Part shown: one piece after another, positions 13,319-26,000 of the stretch
How the letters are laid out: each line of letters opens with the position of its first letter
Numbering within the stretch: the first letter of the stretch is position 1
NCBI GenBank assembly: GCA_025642065.1
Contig: JAODUP010000154.1
Span: 382,501 to 446,500, forward strand
Origin: Paralvinella palmiformis
Lineage: Eukaryota; Annelida; Polychaeta; Terebellida; Alvinellidae
Direction: 5' to 3'
DNA: 64,000 nucleotides
Made by a program: the position numbers and the translations under genes
Notes under the pieces: generated by a model
Seen by the model: the letters and a program-made list of their open reading frames with translations, nothing else
Databases searched by the model: none
What the model was told of the DNA's origin: nothing

Positions 13319-15397
13319 TTAAGAAAGATGATGTTTTTCTTGAGGCAGCTGTTCCATGATGAATCTTTGTCTGTGTAGTGTGTAAACATTTTGTTTTTAA
13401 TTAAACTAGATACAGCAGCTTGATAATTTGATGCATGTTTAAAATGTAGCATAAAAAGGATATTGCATCTTGGAGTTGTGATTGTTTATTACGGTGAGAG
13501 GCAAACATTATTATTATTATATTATAATTGAGAACATATTTAAATTACAACATTTTAATAATATCCTGAACTATTTTCTAATTTAAAACTGCACAATCCC
13601 GATTTGTTGAATTTTCACAGCTGTGGCAACGTTGGAAATGAATTAAAACCAGTAACCTTACTAAAATGAATAAACACCAAGTTAATACGGTAATCAACAC
13701 ATTTTCCTAACCAAATCAGATCATAATAATATTGAAAATTCAGTGAGAGTAAGCATGGATCAACTGCACCATATTCAATGAAATTAAGAAGTGGATGATT
13801 GTTCAGGACATTCAATCCCATTCTACTTCATTGAAGCATTCCATTTAATTAATTGAGATAGATATCTCAAACAGTAAACAGACCAAAAAAAGATTTCAAT
13901 TTGATCCCAAACCAGATTTTGGCTATCACATTTTATAATCATCGACCATCTTTGGGCTTCTAAAATGATTAATTTCTTTTGTTTGTGTGAATACTTATTC
14001 AGTTTGTATCAGTTGGTGGTAATTCTTTATGTACACAAATGAGATCCATTCCATCAAATAATGTATTACAGACCTTCTGTGTACGGATATTAAACACGTA
14101 TTTCACACAACATGCTAAGAAAATCCTCGATTATTAAACTTCTCCCATTGATATTAGAGAAAATATGCATCAAAATATCTCCCAGTCAGAAACAATTACA
14201 CGTTTTACAGCTTCTATTATGTGCAGTAGAATCTTTGACATCTTGGAGTTACTACGGTGGCAAAATTTAATGTGGTTGTCTGCCTACTAAGTTATAGAGA
14301 ATTTATTGCCGTATTACTCGGTAGAAGGCAAAAGACTGGATTCAAGTTTTAATGCTCTCTATCCCTGCTACATTATCACAGATTTCCAAACTGGTGATGG
14401 ATCTAATATTATGAAGAGGCATATTTATAGATGTAGATCAGAGAGGAAACTGATCACACATGGGATATATGATTGACCAGCATATACCTCGGGGAAATCC
14501 GACAAAAATAGGTATGAGCCCAATTAGAACCCACAACCTACGGGTTTGTAGTGAAGTGCTCCAACAGCTACACCACTGCAATACCATAGATCACAGATGA
14601 AGTGTCTTCTTGTACAAGTCTGCTCACATACCTTTATATACAACAATATCCTATCAAGGAGGTATTCTAGTTTTATGCAATCCATAACATTACAAAATGT
14701 AGCCACACACATACCGCACAGCTGCTCTGTTAAGTACAACAAATAACCTCAAACCAACACAGCTGGAAGTCATCAAATGGATAACAGTTCCTATGGTGTT
14801 CTAGAGAACACAATGGAGTCATAATAATACTAACACTTCATAATATCATTTATAATGATCAACAGTAAGCATAGCAGAACCAACATGCTTAGTTAATGCT
14901 CGGGTGTAATCAGCACTCCATATCTTGCAGTAGTTCAATAGAGCAAGTAAAATGACATAAGTATCAGGACAAAACCACATAAATAACATTAGACATCTGA
15001 AGAACGTATGCCATCATTAAAACATCCTGGTAATATCTCGGTGTTGTGCGACTCCTATATAAAGACTACTCTTTAAAGAATGCAACTTTTTAAACTAAAA
15101 ATAAAATAATAACACCCACCATTTCAATAAATTAACTGGCACCATAATTTTATGATAATTTTGATTTTAGTTGTAGAGAGAATGATTGTGGATATGTACA
15201 ATATGTTTACACACACACACACACGCACTGATAAGATAACATTCACATATTAGAAAAGAAATTTGTTCAGTGTGAAACAAGATCCCGTACTCATTTACAG
15301 TAGGTAAATGTGTTTCCAAGTAATGATGACCTTTGTCAATAAACCAAGGTAGTCATTACATCAAAGCTACACAAGTTTCTATATTTCTGATTCTAGA

Positions 15398-15428
<31 letters not shown>

Positions 15429-16989
15429 CTGTAAATTAATCACATGTAGGATGTGACAGATATATTGCTCTCTACCTTTCTCTGTTGTTTACTTATGAAG
15501 GCACATGTAGCATTTGTTAGAAAGATCAGTTTCATTGAGCTAACATGGAATGATGACTAGGTTGAAATTAAGCATGCCAAGGCAACAACACAATAAATAC
15601 ACAACTTCATGAAACTCTCACCATTAACACAATCAAACAATGACGTCGTATTTAGTTAACCAAGTACAATCTTTCTAAATCTGTCCATGCTACTTAAGTC
15701 ACTGTTTTGGCTATTATTTATCAAAAATGTCTTATGGGTTTACTGCCAAACAATAAAGATAGCTATATGAATATTGATGGAATTGGAAGAATTGGTTCTT
15801 GCATACACAATAAGCATTTTATACCACCAGTGGTTATGTCAAAATAGGCTTATTACAAGTTCAAATAAAGAGTGTATTTTCAGTAGTAACAAAGATTTGT
15901 GAAGGATGTTTTGGGCATTTTTATTAAAATGTCTATTCTTTAAAATATAGGGATTACACACACATATATAATATATATGTGTACATATACCATAACCCGA
16001 GAAATTTAATGTAGCAGAATAAAAGTGGCAACTATGGTAATTGAACCTTCAATAAAATGGCCACACATTACACCAAATCAAGCCTTTTGTTAATACTAAA
16101 AGGCACTTTTTATTGTTACAGGATTTCAAATGATGGCAATCTGTTGATTGTATATAATACGTTCTTGAATTTACACTGGCTTATTTGGTAATACAATAAC
16201 TTGTAAACAGCAAAATCTATGTTCTAAATGAACCATACAAAATTTCACTGAATTGAATCATTCTGAACTAAGAATAAATCTTAGTTGCTATACAGTAGAC
16301 ATGGGAAAACCTTTAATAAATGTGACCATGCAAATGTAATAAATAGTTGGTCTCTAATAACAAAATTTGATTAATTCACATCATACTCTGATAACACACT
16401 GTGTCATTTATATATATATATATATAACATTACAAAACAACAGGCTTTGTATAGCTCTCACAAACAGATCATCACACTTCATTCAATGACCATCAAGAAT
16501 AATGTTTTATATACATAAACTCAAGTCTTTAGATACTTGTTCAATAAGTACAGCTCACATGGTCTATCTAAAAACTGCCTCATCCTATTAATAACTAATT
16601 AAACTATATGATAGTTTGAGTATATGTTTCTTGTATGACTGGCAAAAAGACGGTATAGTAGTGTTCTACACTGAGTGATCATTTTACTAAGGCAATACTT
16701 TATGATGAACACATTTAAAAAAGTTCACATATTTCTTCATTAAGTGCCAGCATCGATATTATAAGATGACTTCTGATATTTTCTACATATCAAAGGTGTT
16801 TTTGAAGATGATCATCCAGATCAACACAACCATTATTATCAGTATAACATTACTACTTCTATTTCCAGATTAACTACTTAATAAATCTTCCATAACAGAT
16901 TCATAACTGAAAAATATAAACTTAATTCTGTATAACTACGGTAAGGCTGAGAACAATGAAAATAAACACTATATTCATGATTACTTCTG
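13319..16989. other. Tail-to-tail intergenic region between PHF10 and TANGO1
   Basis: Holds both 3' ends. An ATTAAA at 13400-13405 is a candidate PHF10 poly(A) signal. For TANGO1 (- strand) several TTTATT hexamers (AATAAA on the minus strand), such as 16109-16114, are possible, but none can be singled out. It also holds a tRNA-like SINE head (14521-14585) and TA/CA microsatellites (15402-15427, 15208-15226, 16412-16426). No gene is seen. Confidence 0.5.
14521..14585 (-). mobile_element. tRNA-like SINE head
   Basis: The minus strand reads TGCAGTGGTGTAGCTGTTGG, then a B-box-like GGTTCTAATTG. This is a tRNA-derived promoter head; the element's 3' end is not defined. Confidence 0.5.
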
Positions 16990-17602
16990 TCAGTGTGATG
17001 CTAAATCACTGACATGATTATGTGGTGAAGATGTCCGTGGCTTTGGCCTTGGTGGTACACCTGCAAAAAAAACATTCAGATATTAGAAGAAAAAAAAACG
17101 TAAATGAATAATTACATCACAAATGATTTGTCCTTGAACCAAAATACGCTGCTGTCAAATAATAATCTTTACATTAGCTACCTTAAAATAAATATTTTGT
17201 TCCCGAAAGTTTTGTTTGGAAAAATGGGTACTTAGGTAGGGTTTTTTTTAAAACACCAACCTTACATTTTGTTTCCTTAATACCATTAGTGTTACATATT
17301 TCCACATGCATGGTAAGCTATTAACCCCTTTCAACAAAATTTAGTCCAGGACCCAAGTATACAGTTTAAGGCTAAAATGGAACAAATGTAGCAAATATGA
17401 AATCTAAACATTTCTTGAGTCTTCCCTCAAAAGTGTCAATGGGAAACAAAAGTATTTTAGACTGCCTTAGATATATATATATATATATATATATATTGTG
17501 TGTAGATACACACACATATTAGTGCTTTGATAATTCAGTAGTTAGAGCACTGTGATAGAAACCACCATGTCAGGTTTGCACCTCAGTCATACTTGTATGA
17601 CT

Positions 17603-17636
<34 letters not shown>

Positions 17637-20600
17637 AGAGAGTGAAAGAAAGTACTGAAGTATTTAAAATAAAATATTCCTGAGACAATCTTAATATGTC
17701 ACTATTATGCAGTCAATAATTTCTAAAGTAAGTGTCAGAATTACATATTATTTACACGTTTTCCCTGTTTTTCATTATTAGGGCACATTATAAAAAGGGT
17801 GTTATAAACAAGTTGTGTAAAAACTTAAAAAATATTGGAAGTGCAAGTGAACAAACTACAAAAGATGGCAGTATGTAGTATCATGTTTACACCATAAAAC
17901 AGTTATCACATGACTGTTAGTACTATAAAACACTTTCTATATTGGATATTACATCATTATCTGTAAATAAGATTTTTAATGACCAAAGAAGAGTCCAATG
18001 GATACTTAACTAAATATAAACTAGTAAGGGAGATAAAAATTTGTAAATGGAAAATCTGCTACTGATGGCTACTTTTGTGCATACAATAGGCAATGGTAAT
18101 GAGGCAAAGTGAAAGATAAAACACCCTTCAGACAGAGCCAGGCCAGGGTTTGAAACTATGTACTATAGATCTGTATGCCATTTTAGGGAATGGATTAAAC
18201 CCTACACCAGTGTTACAAAAGGAAATATAGTGTCACTTTCCTATTACAAAATATAAAATATTCATCAGAGTTTGGTTTTCCAGTAAATAATCATTTTTTT
18301 TTACATATTGAGTATTGGGGTACTGCCAGATTCAACTTAATAATAATTAATATACACCATATATAAATTATAGCCGTACCTTTAATTGTTCATGGATTTC
18401 CTTATCTGACCTAAAATATTTTCAACATATCAAACTACTTAAACACTTAGTTACTTCACAAAATAAATTTACCTATCACAGAATACATTAATTTTTACAA
18501 TTATTTTTATGACATTTGTTTACAACAATTTAAATATATGATAACATCAGACTTATAGAGAACAACTTTTTAAATTTATTTATGTCACTGACTTCATTAT
18601 CAAGCAGGAATTTCTTAATAGTGTAGTCAATGACAACTTTGACATAATGACATACAATGTACCATGTTTCATTTAAAATTAACCAAGTTCTAAATACTAT
18701 CCAGGTAACAGAAGATTATTAAACATATGATGGTTGATTAGAATCACAGGAACATAATTTTGTTTAGCACAAATAGATTAAGATGTAAGTTAAGTTGGAC
18801 TGAACAAATTTCTTTAACTATATTAAGTGTGTGTGTGTGTATAAACTCAATTATTTATTTGATGTTTTAATACAGACAACTGTTCATAGTGAATCAAATC
18901 CATTATCGAAATAAATTGAAGGAGATACATCAGATATAGTTACCATAGGGAATTTCACTAAAGGGAGCTTCTCTTCCATTTGATGGTGGTGGCATTCCTC
19001 TCCTATCCAGGTGTGTTGGCAGGCCCATGGGTGGTGGTGGACCCATAGGTGGTGGCGGACCCATGGGTGGTGGACCCATAGGCCCGCCGAGTCCCACTGG
19101 TGGTGGAGGACCATGAGAAAATTGTAAAGGTGGCGAATGCCTATAAGATCCTGTAAATGAGTGTAAAAATATTTTGAAATGTTAATAATTCTAAATCAAG
19201 CTGTATTGTACTGCTTATGATAATAGGGAAAATGAATGTGAGACAATTAACCTAACACATCATGTTTATCATACCAGGAGGTGAAGGTCTCCTGTCTGGA
19301 GGAGGGAATGGGCGATGCATTTCAGGAGGAAGAGGGCCACGCAAGTCAGGTGGTGGCTGTCTAAAGTCTGGAGGAGGCATATTGTGTCTATCCAGAGGGT
19401 GTAATGGTGGCCGAGGAAGGCGATCTCTTTCCATCATTGGAGGAAGTGGACGGTGACCTCTCATATCTGGAATAAATGGCCTCTCTGCTGGTACATATGG
19501 AACCTTCTGGGGTGGCCTGTGGTCTATTGGCAGGACACGATCTCTATCTAAAGGTGAACCATCCCTGAGGCAACACGAATAAAAATGTGACAAACAAGTG
19601 ACATAAATTCATTGTTCTATAGTAACTATAGAAAAAAATCTTGATATGACAAATAATTTCCTTAATTAAGTTGACTGTTTTTATGTGTTACAGTTGATAT
19701 ATTTAAAAGTATGAAGCAGAATTATGGCTAGATCATTCTAAATAGCTAAATGAACAAACATTCTGTCCTGATTATTTGCATGGATTTATTTTTCACTATC
19801 CAAGTATGTGGTATACAAGCATTTATAGATATAAAGGTGATAGGAAATAAATTTCACATTTCGAAGTGAATATAACATAACAAACAATTATTTTATTCTC
19901 TATCCGATGCACTACCACACTCAAATTTCCATTAAAATGACCCAAAAATCCTTAATTTCCTAATTTTCATAAGCCATTGCTACTGTGTACTACACCTGCT
20001 ATGTGTTATTGGGTGACGTCATCTTTGCCAGCCATCACATAGTACCACAGCTTGTTTACAAGCATCTTGACCAGTTGACAGACAAAATGTCAGATTCTAA
20101 TTAAAGTTTTGACATTCTCAGGGATATCAAGCCCTACAACTTTGAACCACTAGCGAAAGAGGTCACAAACAGTATTAATTGTGGGGAATTAGCTGCAGCA
20201 AGTGTGTACGTGGACCCAGAGCAGCCACCTGTGCTGCCGAAGCCTGGCTCCGGTCGACAAGCATTGGATTGGGTGTTTTTGTATTTGTTTGAGTTGGTCC
20301 TGAAGTGGTATTTGTCTATACACAGGAGCCAGTGGATGCATAGGGCTCTCTCGTATGTGGCCTATACTAGTCTATACAGGGATGTGCCACCCTCAGTGTG
20401 TCTTTTTAGCCATTTCTTTTTGTAAATTTCAGGTTGTCGTTGTTTTGGGCTGTGTTTTGATGGCACTTACATATCGAATATAATCATTGGTATTTAATGT
20501 ATATTTCTTTGCACAATTGTATGCAACACAATACACCATTTTATTTCTTTAATAAAGACAACATGGAACAAGTAAAATAGGTTAAACAAGGCCATGTGGA

Positions 20601-22849
20601 GTGTTTGTGGTCTTTATTTGGCAAAGATGATGTCACATATCTCTGATTGAAATTGATTTTAATAATAACACAAACATTTTTACTAATTTGGGAAACCTTT
20701 TCCTGTGACCTTTAAATATTATTATCTGAGCTGTGTTCATTCATGAGGTATCAGGATGAACTGGTCACAAAAGAGTGTTCAATTATGATTATTTTACTGT
20801 ACATTAAAAAAGTTAAAAATATACAAAATGTTGATTAATTCTGGATTTGTAAGAAAAATATTTTAGTTCATCTCGTTATATATACTAAATGATGTAAACA
20901 AATGCTTAATTATTTTTGCAGTTCATGAAACATAAAATTGAATTTCCTTCCATTTGATTTGCTTCATCTTGAAATTTCGGTTACAGACCCTTGGCTGCTG
21001 CTGTCACATTGAACTTATTATAATACTACCTACTTTTTCATTTCTGTGAAGACTTAATTTATAGCTGACTGATGCACTGAATATTATAAGATTAAGCTAA
21101 AATGAAATAAAATCTTTACATAGATGGCGCTGACTAGAGACTGTTTGATACACTTACATATACCATGAAAATGGGTAAGTTTGTTGGAATAATATGAATA
21201 TTAAATTTGAATTTTTAGTCAATTCATGTCCAGTTAGTAAAGTATAAATAAAATGTACCGTAGGTCCCAGCCATTAAGCTGATACTGTGTGTCAACATTT
21301 TGACCCTTATTTTTGGGGGTTGGCTTAATGGGCATTGCTATTTAAGTGTCAAGAAATACAGTCAGCGGGATAATTTTTTTGGTGTTAGCAGCCATCTAGA
21401 TGCTAGTCTAGATCTAAGATGCAAATGGACGTCAGTCGTCATTTTTATTTAAACTATGCAGTCATGGAGTGAAAATAGAAGTGAAACAAGTTGATGATAA
21501 TTATACATGGCTTTATAACGAAAATCAATATTTATATGTAGAATTATCTGATTTTTGTAATTATGGATAAATGTTGTTTGATTCAGTCGTGCATTTAACG
21601 ATGAAGGGAGTGTCGGTCACAAGACAACTTGTACCCAAGACATCCATTACCCAAGATATATTGCTGCGTTAGTGACTAAAATGTACCATCAAAGGCTCAG
21701 TAGTAATTGACAATATGAATATGTTTAATTATCTCTAAATCATTGACTTCATATATGGTTCATTGAATGTTTAATCAAGCTGTTAATTTAAATTTGAGGT
21801 CCAACATATGTGCTAACAGTTTGTGTAAATGATCGTTATAATTTGCTTTGATCTATTGACAGTAGATATACAACACACATTGGTATGAATAATAAATTAT
21901 GAAAACAAAATAATTTTCTGCTTCAAAACATCACCTGGAAATACTGCAGGGAAAGGTTAAAATTTTTAGGTCAGCTTAATGGACCATACTACCATAAATC
22001 TTGATATTTTAGGCCCAAAAACGTCCTCAGCTTAATGGCCGGGACCTACGGTATAAGATAATTCACATATCTAACTGTTAATTCATCAAAAGTTTACCTA
22101 GTAAAATTCATATAATGACTAAATCCTTTGACTTTATCTTTTACAAGATCTAACACTATTAAATTATTTAACAGACAAAAAAACCAGGCAATCACATCCC
22201 CTGATAGGTGACTATTTAATCAATTCTTAGCACATTTCTCACATGAATTACTGAACTGACAGTGGAATAATAAACCTGTCAACTGGATGAGTAGTTATGA
22301 TTCCAGATAGGTTTAAGTCTCCCTGTACAAGCTTCGCGTCCTTCCATAAAACAACACGAATGTTAAATAATGACACAGCCATCAAGATACATAAGTCAGT
22401 ATGATAAAAATTTATAAAATGTAAACCACAACAAAATATTTGCAATAATCTGTGTGACTGTATTGATGCAATTGAAAATATTTTAACACCCTTCACATTT
22501 AGTTCTGGAGTCAAACCCACACCCTAGCCATCTTCAACCAATTGCACTATCTGTTCTGCCCACACAGAGATCCCTGAACAACAACTTTAAAGAAAAGAAG
22601 CATCAACATGAAGTAATCTATCTGAAATTTCAACATACCTCGGTATATCTGATAAAGAACGTGAAGGATGACCAGTTAGTGATGGAGGGCGATCATCAGC
22701 CATTGGTAGTGGCCCAGTATGTGATGGAGGACGATCTGAGATAGGGAATGGTGGACCAGGTGACATTATAGGACCTGGTCCCAGTGGACCTGGTGATCGA
22801 TGTGGGCCATTCATCATACCTAAAATAAAATATATATTTATACAGAAAT

Positions 22850-22917
<68 letters not shown>

Positions 22918-23047
22918 ATCTTCATTAAAATCAACAGCAAATTTGTCAATCTGTTAAATCTTTAGATTATAAGAGTGAATTATACCTCGTATTGGTAATG
23001 GTATCATTGGGCTCTCCATACGTCTTTTCTCATCCATCTCCAGTAAC
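16990..23047 (-). CDS. MIA3: TANGO1 exons 28-32: proline-rich COPII-binding tail
   Basis: Exons 22986-23047, 22639-22819, 19275-19564, 18944-19150 and 16990-17060 encode a Pro-rich C-terminus (for example PGPPFPISDRPPSHTGPLP, RPFPPPDRRPSPPG and PPPMGPPPPMGPPPPMG), ending VPPRPKPRTSSP...SDLASH-stop. In the family this domain binds the inner COPII coat SEC23 through PPP motifs and localises the receptor to exit sites. Several PPP triplets are visible. Exon 31 reads in a different frame from the longest open frame there; splice phase decides this. Confidence 0.9.
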
Positions 23048-26000
23048 CTGTTGATAACATGTCACATCATATAGGATTGCTGACAGGGTTTGGCATGAAG
23101 AATTAGCTTATCAATGTTATGACATTGGAAGGCAGTGTACAGAACATTTCTTTTTAAGGCTGTTTCCCCTTCTAACAATGGAGTTGAACTGTGGGTTTCA
23201 ACACCAGAAAGCAATGTACTTCAGAAGAAATAACTGTAGTTACAAGCTTTAAATTTAGAGTAACTACTGGATAACTCAGACAAGCCACAAATATCTGAGT
23301 GAGTTTTGTTAAGACATGCTTTCAGATTTGGTCAGATTCTGGCCTGCTCGAAGGTATAAATTAATTTGAAATCTAAACCAGTGAAAGTGGTCCGAGATCA
23401 GTTATATAAAGCACCTGCTAGAAAACATCTTGTAGAAAACACTGTCTAAGAATGTATCTCTGACACATGCCAACTGTCTGCCACAGTGCTTCTATACAGG
23501 TATGTTACATTTAACAATGGTTATTTATCAGCTGCTGTTGCCAAAGAAAAATATTTAATAAAAGGCTTATGTTTACAATATGACCAAAATCATGTCACAA
23601 ACATTTACCCCATCCTGTTACAATACAATACTTTTGTATTGGTGTTACTTTTGGTACACATAGTTAGAGGCTACAATTGATGATTGGCTTTAAAACATAC
23701 AGTAACCAAATGTAAACTTTATTTTAACTTAAAAACGTTTGCTATAGTGTTATGTTATCAAAAAGAATGTAAGTTGTGAACTAAAATATGTACATGCTAA
23801 ATTCATATCTAGTCTATAAGCCTTTACAGGAGAAAAAATTAGCTGATTATATATTTCATAAAAGCACATCTCAGAAATGAGATTTGAGTGTCAAACTTTT
23901 TCAGTAACTTTTCTTTGAGCACAGATCTATTATTTGCAAGTATTTGTCATGGATTTATTAGTGACAACTGATGGCTTATAATAGTGCCCAGTATTAAGAA
24001 TCATATTTCTGGCTATAATACAGGATAGAGGCTAAATATACTGATACTTCCACTGCATTGTGTGAGATGATAATTGGTATCACATAATATGGCTATAATA
24101 CAGGTACTGGTTGACACTGTGGCATGGCCACATAGAGGCAATGTACTGTATATGTCACCAAACTGAGGTTAATAACACCTATTCTTGGTCAGATATGACC
24201 AATGAATTAATTATTTATGGTTATAAATAATAATAATAACAATGTATATTTAACATAGAGCTATTACTAACAGGAATTATTCAAAGGCACTTAATTTATC
24301 AATGAAATTATCTTAACATTAAAAGTACATAATAATAATAATAATAATAAAGGGTACCCAGAGAATTTCAAAAATAAAATTCCCTGTATTTTCCCTGTCG
24401 TATTTAAGAAATTTCCATGTATTGTGTGCAAAAATTAGATGTTGAATGAACTTTTATTTTCGTAATGAGGCCTCCATCCGCACCTAATGGTATAAATTTG
24501 GAATGAAGGCATTATAATTCCATGTTTTCCCTGTATTTTTCCAAATAAAAACATTCCCTGTGTTTTCCCTGTATGGAAAAATTTCCCTGACCTGTGGGTA
24601 CCCTGTAATAATTCGAAACTTCTATAGTACAGGGGTTTGGCAAACTTATAGTCCAGGTACAATGCAAAATTCATCAACAAATGATCAGATGCAGTGGATA
24701 CTTAGGAAGGATAAGCAAGTCTGAAAAGGTGAGTTTTCACATGGTGACAGAAAGAAAGTATTTGATGACTTAATATGTTCAGGGAATGAATTCCAAACAG
24801 TAAGGACAGCAACTGAAAAAGCACAAGTCCCAGCACGAGTTTTAACCCTGGGAAAACCAGGTGAACGGAGCTCTCTGGGATTGGGTGATAAAGAAAGCCT
24901 GGAAAATAGATACGAAGATTCTCTGCAAGAAAGAATGCCTATTAAGGTATGTATATGTATAAACACTTCTTTACAGGTATGTGCAGTTGCAGAACCGAGC
25001 AGAGAGCTTCAAATTCCAATTAAACTGACTTTGCAAATTAATATTTTACATTTTGTAACACTGTCTGTTATGTGAATCCATGATGCTGCAATATGTAATG
25101 GCAGTTGAGTTCACAAAACTAACAAAAGAAAGAATCTAACTAATCAACTGAAAAAGGGTCACCTTTCAGATGTACACTGAATATCTATCAATAATATTCA
25201 TTCTACCTTACAGCAAAGTGACATGAAGCCAACATCAATACTTACTTCATTCTTAGTGCTGCAGCTTCACTTAATGCCTCTTTTTTATCTCTTTCTGCTT
25301 GCCTCGCTGCCAACTGAAACATTTTAATAAACATCAGTAAATAAATATAATTGGTAATAATATGTACAGCTAGATAATTTGGGTCACAACCAGTTGAGGT
25401 GTATTACCAGCAAAGTCCACAAATTACTTGTCCATGAGATAAATCTGCCTAAAACTGACCACAATATATATAATTCTCTTGTTTTCTGTGAGGGAGTTAC
25501 TAGGCTTTAACAACCCATAAAAAATGTCATTTAGCATTGCCTCCTTTTGGTCACTTCTTATAATACACGGGAGGACAATGTGGCTCAATTCTAAATACCA
25601 ATCCCAACAGCTAAGTGGGGTCTTTTGTCTTCTGTGATATTTAATATCTATTAAAGACCTGATTACAATTTGCTAACAATTCTTGTAACAATACAGAGCA
25701 GTTAAATGTGGAGGAAATAGTCTATACAAAAATAAGCCAATATCTATAATCAATCAGGAAGTTGTCTATTTTAGCAAATATTGAAGTATTTTTGCTCACT
25801 ACTAATGTTACTGATTGGTTGATTATGGATGAAATAATGCCAAATATGCTATCTATTGGAAATTCTGAATCTGTTTAGAACTGGTCATCATGGTGAAGTT
25901 GTAAATTATAGACCATATGCCACATAAAATAACTGTCATTTCAACCATTATTATTATTATTACATGGTTCCCACAGCTACGGAAATATTATTTTCCCGGA

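Noticed and set aside
18884..19114. 76-codon open frame rich in His/Trp
   Set aside because: Out of frame with the flanking exons. The true exon 18944-19150 reads Pro/Met/Gly-rich and joins both neighbours in phase.
24685..24966. 93-codon minus-strand open frame as a host gene
   Set aside because: Its sequence is the C-terminus of a LINE ORF2 protein, followed by a LINE tail.
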